Below, piece by piece: positions 57,082 through 64,000 of a stretch of DNA of 64,000 bases. The notes under the pieces were generated by a model that did no database searches, was not told where the DNA came from, and saw only the letters and a program-made list of their open reading frames with translations. The position numbers were made by a program, and so were the translations under genes. The number at the start of each line of letters is the position of its first letter. The first letter of the stretch is position 1. Source of the DNA: Cyclaneusma minus (Eukaryota; Ascomycota; Leotiomycetes; Marthamycetales; Marthamycetaceae); the NCBI GenBank assembly GCA_037179335.1, contig JAKZHN010000015.1:186001-250000 (forward strand), written 5' to 3'.

Positions 57082-60000
57082 AATTGCGATATGCGATGGC
57101 GCAAGTGCGGGGAGCTACTGGTTTATAGGCATCCTGGATTACTTGTTGAACATATGCGTTTTAGCACCACCGATGCTACCTGGCCCCGTAAAGAACCTCC
57201 TCTAGAACGTAAAATTCATTATTACTGACAATGAAACACAGCTATGATAAGCTGCGCATAAGAATGGGCTATGCATGGGATAGAAACTCTGTACACATCC
57301 ACGAAGGGTAGAAAGAAGGAAATGGGCGGAAAGGAGGGGGAGGTCGGGGAAGAGTGAGAAAGCGGAGAGAGGCAGGAGTTCTGTCAAGGGACGAAGCTGC
57401 TGTCGTTCGGCTTTCCTCGAGGCATCTCATGCTTGGTCGCTTAGCAGTGGTAGAGAAAGGCTGAAGGCGCTTTGCGCTCTAGGTAGGTCGCTAGCTTGCA
57501 AACCAGCTAGGATATACTGGGTCTCAGCCAATGGGAGCGCTTGGTTAACTCCTGACGTCGTTTTGTTGCACATCGACAGAAATACAAATCGCACACCAAA
57601 AGCTGTAACTTTTTCTGGAGATTACAGTAAAAATAATCTCATAGCTATAGCAAGCTTATTGAAAGAATAGTGTATCTTGGAATGAGTTTGAGGACCCCAG
57701 TTCCCGTTATCCTCGATCCGCCCTGTTTGAGTCTTCAAGGTCAGTGATGGGATTAGGACTATACGGGTGACCGAACAGATAATGAGTTACAGTCGAGCAC
57801 ATTTGGTTCACAGATACAAGTACGAGCAGTCTGAGTCAGGTCATTACAATATCGTATATTCTATACAACCCGTCTGGAAACACAAGTCCGAACAGAACCA
57901 GCAGGTGAGAAAAAAGCAAGAAGAGAGAAGGCTTCCATGTCTTTCATTATGTCTACCAACCTCGCTTTGCCAGTTCCACCATGGACGTTCTCATATGCTC
58001 AATCTGCCAAGCGACTGTAAAGGAAATATATCAGATATCATACCCGTGAAGTGGTGCCACGAGGTTCAAAGCTCCTCGCTTCGCTGCGTATTTCTATGCT
58101 CAACGCCTTTGCAAGCCCAACAGAGGGTCACGACAGGCCATCTTCCATCCAACCATTGGCGGTGGCTTGTTGTTAGTTCCTGACTGCCCTTAGCAGAGGG
58201 CAAAGATTGGGTTCCCTTGAACCTTTCGTCCAGCGATCGATTTGATAGCTTTCCGTCAGGCTCTCTTTTAGCAAATGATGGTGTTTGTTTGTCAGACAAA
58301 CGCCGTCTTGTTTGCTAGATCGCCGTGGTTCGGATCTCTTGTCATTGGTTTTTACACCGGGTCCCTATGAATGTTTAGCCTAGGACCCTGACCAACTAAA
58401 CCGTAGAGTGTAGAGGAAGTAGAGGGCATGATAGCTTGAGTTTTCTGAGATTGATTGTTGGGAAATGTTGGCTATTTTGAGTTACATAGGACCTAGTTCT
58501 TTCAAGTAGGGGATAGTCCCGTATCGTTTTGCATAATTTCATCGTCCTGCGCGCTTTCCTCGCTCCAAAGTCACTAGAAATCTCCGATTAGCTGGGAATA
58601 CTTCAGATATGACAGATAAATAGAACGGCAGACTGATAGCCTATCCAGGCCGCTTCTACTATAGCATGTCAATCCCATCGCTCTGGAATTGGAGAATATA
58701 GATGATCAAAACCACAATCCTTCTGGACATAGCTTGTATAACCGCGAAAGAGCTAAGCTTAGTTGCAAACAGCAAGTCAAGCTCACAACTTGAGCTTTCA
58801 GCTTTCAGGACCAAGTGTCCCCTCACCATACATCATCAATCACCGACCCTTAGTCTAGGTACCAAAATAGGTCACGATTTTGTAACTGAGAAACGAGTCC
58901 GGTGGCCGACCCGTTGAGGATTGAACTCGACTCACCAGTGTCAATCCTTGACTGAGGGAGAGGTTCCCCATTTGACCGCCGCCCAGGAGACCGCCAGGGG
59001 GATTTGCCCCTGGATCTTTCCCCCTTTAGCCTTCAATCGGGTAGCAAAAGCACCATGGGCTTTTCTTCCTGCTAATTCTCGATGCCGGACACCCCGGCTT
59101 CTTGGGTCGGCAGTCTCTCTTGTCTTTTTTAAAAACAAAAACAAAAAGAAGAGGAAAATGAAAGGCTGGGATGGTCATGTGATGGTCATATGATAGGCAT
59201 GCGGCTTTGCTACAAGCGCTGCTTCCTTTTCTTGAACAGTCAATACAGCACCATGGCTACTATCCCATGCGATCTCACCTGACCGTGTTCCTTGTGTTGT
59301 TGACAGGACAGGGATAAAATACAAAGATGATCGAACTGAGGATTGTGAGGATTGAACATGAGGTATGTCTGAAGTAATTACGAAATATCACTTGAGTAGC
59401 ATGGAGTATTCCGTTTGAGCCACTGCTTCTGTGCCATCCGTTTGTTTGTGAGTCGGATCTTGGTATATCTGTATCCTGTTATTCGTTTGATATGTAGGTT
59501 TTCGAGTCGATGGAACAAGGTGAGAAGATTGAACCTACTACTTGGGTCAGCTCTCGGAGAGAGGTGGGTATCTCGGCATACTTTTTGCAGTTTGGTGATT
59601 GAACACGTATAATCAATAGTGAGGGTTGTAAATGATAGGGAATCATAACAAGAGATATTGAGAGATAAGGTATTGAAGGGAGTGGAGTTGATTTGAATGT
59701 GACCAGACCAAGAGCTCAACGGAACGAGAAGGGTCTCGTTGTGTTTCTCCAAAACATGCCGTCTATTGATTCGATACGTACCCATTCTGTTTTCGATGGA
59801 TTTGGTGAGATCCTCTAGAGAGAAACGTCGATCGCTTCCATGCTTAGAGCGTCCCAGCGTACTCAGGTTCGATGATCTTGTGCTCTGTCAGGACCTGGTA
59901 GAGTCACCTGCTTCATAGTCTTCTCTTCATTTACCTAGGTATCTTCTGAATCGTGAGGAAACTAATATTGCGCCGCTTTCTGAGGGGGAATAGATTGAAT

Positions 60001-62894
60001 ATTTGGAAGGCTGTTCCATCCAACAAATGTGGAATGGGTAATCAAGTATGCAAATGAAGACGAGGGATATGAGGAAGTTTGGAAGCACAGATAGAGAACA
60101 TAATGTGTGAAATGATGCTTGCATTTCTCGAGACGTGAATGGAAAGGTTGGACAGGAGAGATTGTTAGGGTTAAGAGGGGTGAGGTAACGGGAATATCAA
60201 TAAAGGAGATTTGGGCCGTTCTCGTGACTGGACGGAATTGAGGGGATACGTAAGGAGGAGGGGGTACGCAGTGTTCGATATTTCGAGGGGGGGGGGCTCG
60301 ACACTTCGAGCGACAGCAGAGATAGTAGACTTGATGATGCCCCCTGAACCAGAACTTCATGACTTGAGACGACTTAATGACTTGATGGATTGGGAGCGGG
60401 TATGGATCACATGTTGAGCCACGAGCCAACAGGTACAGCACCTGATGACGATATTCGTCCAGTGGTGTGATTGGTGTGAGTCGAAAGGATTTGTCGTCCG
60501 CGTTGACCTGATATCATTTCCTGTCAACCGCGATATCTCTCTCCTCTGGCCGTCCAGTAGTAAGTGGGCAGCTATTGAAACCACACCCTCGTGCTTGGCA
60601 CTGATATCGTCTTCCCATGTTTTCATCTCTTGTCGCTCCGCCTCATTCGTTGTTCTCTTCGTGGCTCCGCCATCCGGTCACACGGCGAGCCAAAGCTCCC
60701 GTGGCATCCCTAGCTCCCGTGGCATGCCTTTCTCCCCCGGACCTTTTCGGAATCTTGGGAAATGAAGACAGCAGTTGGAAAATTGGATACTCGTCCTACT
60801 TTCTCATTTCGTGGTTGTCATGTGGTTGCGTGACGAGGAAGACACATGTCGGCAGTGGTCAAAGCACTTTCACCAAAATCTTAATTCCCTGGTGTTCCAG
60901 GTGGCAGTGCTCTCTGGTGGTTAAGCTGTTGGCCGGCTAGGAGATTTTCTTCAGATCTGGTGTGCCGTCGACGGCGGAATCGGCGCGGTGACGCTTCCCT
61001 GTGAGCTTCTGGCACTTCTCCGCTTTGGCATATACTAAGATATACTAAGAAGTCTGAAACGCACCGTCGATTCCCTATCTGGCCAAAGCTTCAGCCCTTA
61101 TACCCCAAAAAGTAGCGATCGTCAGGCCTTTACCAGAATGTGCCTGGCGGGTCGCCGCTGGTTGATATGTTTTAAGATTGCGGCAGCGGTCCCATGCTGG
61201 TGGGTCGACGCCTGTTAGCGCGCTCCACAAAATCTCGTTATCCAGATTTATATTGCCCGTACTATGCCGCTTGCCAAGACTCGAGAACGAAAGTGGCCGA
61301 TGCGAAGATGCTGATGCTGATCTGATAGCTTTGTGATGCCACCGCCGACATGCCGTTGTGGAGCTGCGAATATCAACTGGGATGACGACCCCCACGCAGC
61401 GATTTGCCGGCTCCACGGTGTTGGAATTGCTATTATTGGCATGCTGGTCAATAGTTGAATATCGAAATCTCCTCGAGCTTCTGCCATGGGACCACAGACA
61501 GTGTTGTTGTGTTATCTGATCATTTTGATATTGACATTGTGCCGGGGGTTTGTCGTTGGGTCTAGCTTCTGGTGACAGCTGTAACCACATCTCCCAGCGC
61601 TGGAAGTGGAGATGAAAGATGAGATTTTGGGAAAGGGGCGTCTGTAAACACCTCGTTATCTTCAATGAAGAATAAGGCTGGGTTGTAAAGGTCTCCGAAA
61701 ACCGATGCTTCGGATACAGAGGGGTCCGGATATGGCTTGCTCTACATGTAACCAGGTCATTCGTACTGCTGGAGGCGCACGGCTCGTGAAGCCATGCAGG
61801 AGCCAGCGGCAGTTGCGAACGCCCATACAGCTGTTATTTCGTAGATTCCGGTCTTCGAGGTCTGAAAGCTGGTGCTTGACATCGACCTGTCCCCGCTGAG
61901 GCTTGCGGTGGAAGGCTGAACTGCTCCCTACCGGCCGGATCGTCCACATGTGCGCGCTTGTCGAGGGGCGGACGGACCGGAACATTCGTGCCCAAGGTGG
62001 TGGGACGCCTTCGAAAAGCAAGTCTCTGGGAGCTCCGACTGAGTGGCGACGGAACGTTGCTTCAGGGGCCTGCTTTGAGGCGTCGTCGGCGTCGAAACAA
62101 GCGATGCTTGGGTTTCACTTGAAGCGCCTTTTTGGTGGGGTATTGCGGTTGTTTGAATTCGAGCCGACGATCTCCAGTCCCCAGAATTCGGCTAATCGAG
62201 GGTCTGAAGACCATCTTTCCTGAGAAGGGGTAGGAAAGGCGGTTTTCAAACCCTCGATTACGACTCCATACAGTTCTTCCAGAAGCGTCTTTCCAGTCAG
62301 AGTTTGTCGACGGTCGCTAGTTGCCATGTGGCCGAAGATCTTGCCATGTGGTGATTTGCATTGACGGCCGCGAAAAGACAACTCTATCTTAAGCTACATG
62401 GCTGTCCCGGCGAGGGGCACTGATGTCGATCTGTGAGTCTGCTACTCGACAGGATGATGGTCGCACAGGTTGCAGCTTCATCTTGGTTTCAAAGATTAAA
62501 GCTGATTGTGTCTGCCGCTAAGGCAGGGCCGGTAGTCTGGAAGCGATATACAACAACCTGATATCAACTTCGAATCTGCAGTGTGTACACAGACGTTCTT
62601 CCCCACACCCGAAGCACAAGACGCTAGCAATTATACAATCTCCAGGGATTAAGAGATCCGTATATCCCGGTTTCTAATAAGCCAGACACATGTGCGACCA
62701 TTGATTTCGATACGCATCCAGCAGTCCCAGCAATCAGGAATGAGTGGCTTAAGCCACCGGAGAGCTGACCGGGAGGAGCTGGACCCTGCTTTTTGCGCCC
62801 ACGCCGTCTGATTGGCCAGCCCCGGCCCACTACAGCAGCTGGATCCAACCACTTGCGCAGTTTGAATTTCTCGATGAAGTCAGCGACATATCAA
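57082..62894. other. Long gene-poor region
   Basis: About 5.8 kb with no supportable gene. ORFs of up to 196 codons (for example 61075-61665 minus) show no domain, intron logic or credible start. There is a run of ten G at 60287-60296, an A-rich CAAAAACAAAAAG tract near 59135-59148, and the second copy of the 30-bp motif at 57548-57577. Plain decay of old genes or repeats would explain it. Confidence 0.5.
57548..57577. repeat. Short dispersed repeat, copy 2
   Basis: It shares gttttgttgcacatcgac and an upstream ACTCCTG with 816-844, in the same orientation. Confidence 0.5.
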
Positions 62895-63097
62895 ATGACC
62901 CGCACCGTCGTCATTCTCCCCAATCCTCCCGATGTTGCATTGCGCGCCAACTTCAATCTCGCTTGTAAGTCGCACCCATGAGCACCATTCTTTGAGAGTT
63001 GTCGTCTTCAGTACCTGCCGGCTGAATACGAATAGGTGATGATACCCCTCCGACTCTCAAACAGGACGCTGGCGATAACAACTCTCCATTAACATGA
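62895..63097 (+). CDS. Possible tiny two-exon gene (43 aa)
   Basis: ATG at 62895 opens MTRTVVILPNPPDVALRANF. The donor GTAAGT at 62965 and an acceptor AATAG at 63031-63035 give a 71-bp intron, and the phase joins to CDDTPPTLKQDAGDNNSPLT and a TGA at 63095-63097. The donor is a perfect consensus. The peptide looks non-random but has no recognised domain. It may be the 5' end of a gene whose remainder I failed to join, or chance. Confidence 0.35.
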
Positions 63098-64000
63098 CCC
63101 CATCGACGGATATATTTGATTGCGCCCACGGCCCTTGGGTGGCACTGCGTCATCCGCAGCCACTCGCTGCGACCTGACATTCGGCATTTCTCCACCGGCC
63201 AGAGATTGCTTCTTACCCAGTGCAGTCTCTAGGATACCAGACGGGCGCGTCCCCAGGTAACGATGCATCTTTTTCTGGAGCAACACGCGGCACACGTGCT
63301 GTCGCCCGAGTCGTATTAGGTGAGCCTCTGTCGGCTTTCTGTGGTATCAACGGTGAGAGAGCTTCCGCCTTCCTCTCAACTCTGGCTCCGGGACTGCGGA
63401 GCGATCTCGGGGTTGGAACGGCGAGTTGGTTGTTTCAAAACATCTGTGGGCCCTTCTGCTTTCCCCAATCTTTAATTTCCCAATTCTTCAAGTTCATTTC
63501 TATTATTGGGCAACTAAGATTGCAGTCTCCTCTTTCAGCCGTCTCTTTGCCTTCAGCGGCATCCCCAATGCCCGTCGTTTTGCATGTCCACTGACGCAAG
63601 CCCCAGCAGGCTTGTGGACAGGGGACTCACTCGCGGGTGGCGCTCAAGGCTGCCTTTAGCGGGCCCATTCACGTCGTCGCCGGCGGGGGCAGAAGTGGTC
63701 GTCCAGCGGGCCTTGCTGCTCCTGCGAGGCGTGACACAAAGGGCATGTACTTGCCTGCTGCTGCTCCACAACATGCCCGTCTAAGCAGGCGGGCAGGCTC
63801 AGGGCTGCCTCATGTTGACTACGCCCTCCATGGCACCTTTTAAATTCCGGCCTCCACTTCCACACCCGTCCGGGCATTTGCTGCATGTTGCTGCAAGCCA
63901 CCCAGCCATAAACATATTATTGCCAGACCCTGAGCGCATTCACTAGGCCCAAGGGAGCTCCACCATGTCACTTTGGGCCCGGCAGTGAGAGTGGCCCCTG
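63098..64000. other. Window end, nothing assigned
   Basis: GC-rich at the far end, with ORFs in all frames and none convincing. A gene may continue beyond the window. Confidence 0.4.

Noticed and set aside
58912..58940. tRNA-like GAGTTCAATCCTC on the minus strand
   Set aside because: The T-stem has a mismatch and the 5' acceptor complement is absent, so I see no full cloverleaf.
61075..61665. 196-codon minus-strand ORF
   Set aside because: Composition is not protein-like (many His, Arg and Gln without pattern), other frames are open too, and no domain is seen.

Overview
The window is nuclear DNA of a filamentous ascomycete (Pezizomycotina). Genes are split by short GT-AG introns (mostly 49-165 bp) with CTRAY-type branch sites. 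The recognisable proteins are a CrzA-type calcineurin-responsive factor, Rax2, Lcl3, Atg33, Utp12, ARPC2, a Zn2Cys6 regulator and a family-2 heme-thiolate peroxidase. A leotiomycete-like source is my guess from protein style; the sequence does not prove it. All exon joins were made by hand from splice sites and checked for reading phase.

Layout: (1) 1-504, the 3' end of a gene whose product ends in a CaaX box; (2) 1.9-4.7 kb (-), an unrecognised two-exon protein with a mitochondrial-type N-terminus; (3) 5.3-11.4 kb (-), a giant low-complexity protein with about 15 WG/GW dipeptides set beside Lys-rich KKDKKKGK blocks; (4) 12.6-13.2 kb, a 631-bp MITE-like element; (5) 14.8-17.1 kb (-), crzA; (6) 18.2-20.2 kb (-), a repeat protein with two SUMO-interaction-like motifs and a degenerate C2H2 finger; (7) 20.9-23.1 kb, ATG33 (-) and peroxisomal SPS19 (+), head to head; (8) 23.4-24.1 kb, a degenerate minisatellite; (9) 24.8-27.6 kb (-), a nine-exon Zn2Cys6 regulator; (10) 29.7-31.3 kb (-), a DUF3445 heme protein; (11) 31.3-39.5 kb, gene-poor apart from a 53-residue Cys-containing ORF with a 5'UTR intron; (12) 39.5-40.6 kb (-), a frameshifted peroxidase/peroxygenase gene; (13) 42.8-46.5 kb (-), RAX2; (14) 48.9-57.1 kb, a housekeeping block: LCL3 (-), ARPC2/ARC35 (-), UTP12 (+) and a choline-kinase-like/APH phosphotransferase (+); (15) 57.1-64 kb, gene-poor, with one doubtful tiny gene.

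There is no biosynthetic cluster or operon-like logic. Conserved genes for actin nucleation, ribosome biogenesis, polarity, beta-oxidation, mitophagy and calcium signalling alternate with long lineage-specific intergenic stretches. The least described items are the WG/GW-repeat giant, the SUMO-motif repeat protein, the split mitochondrial-type orphan, the peroxidase frameshift, and the repeat DNAs.
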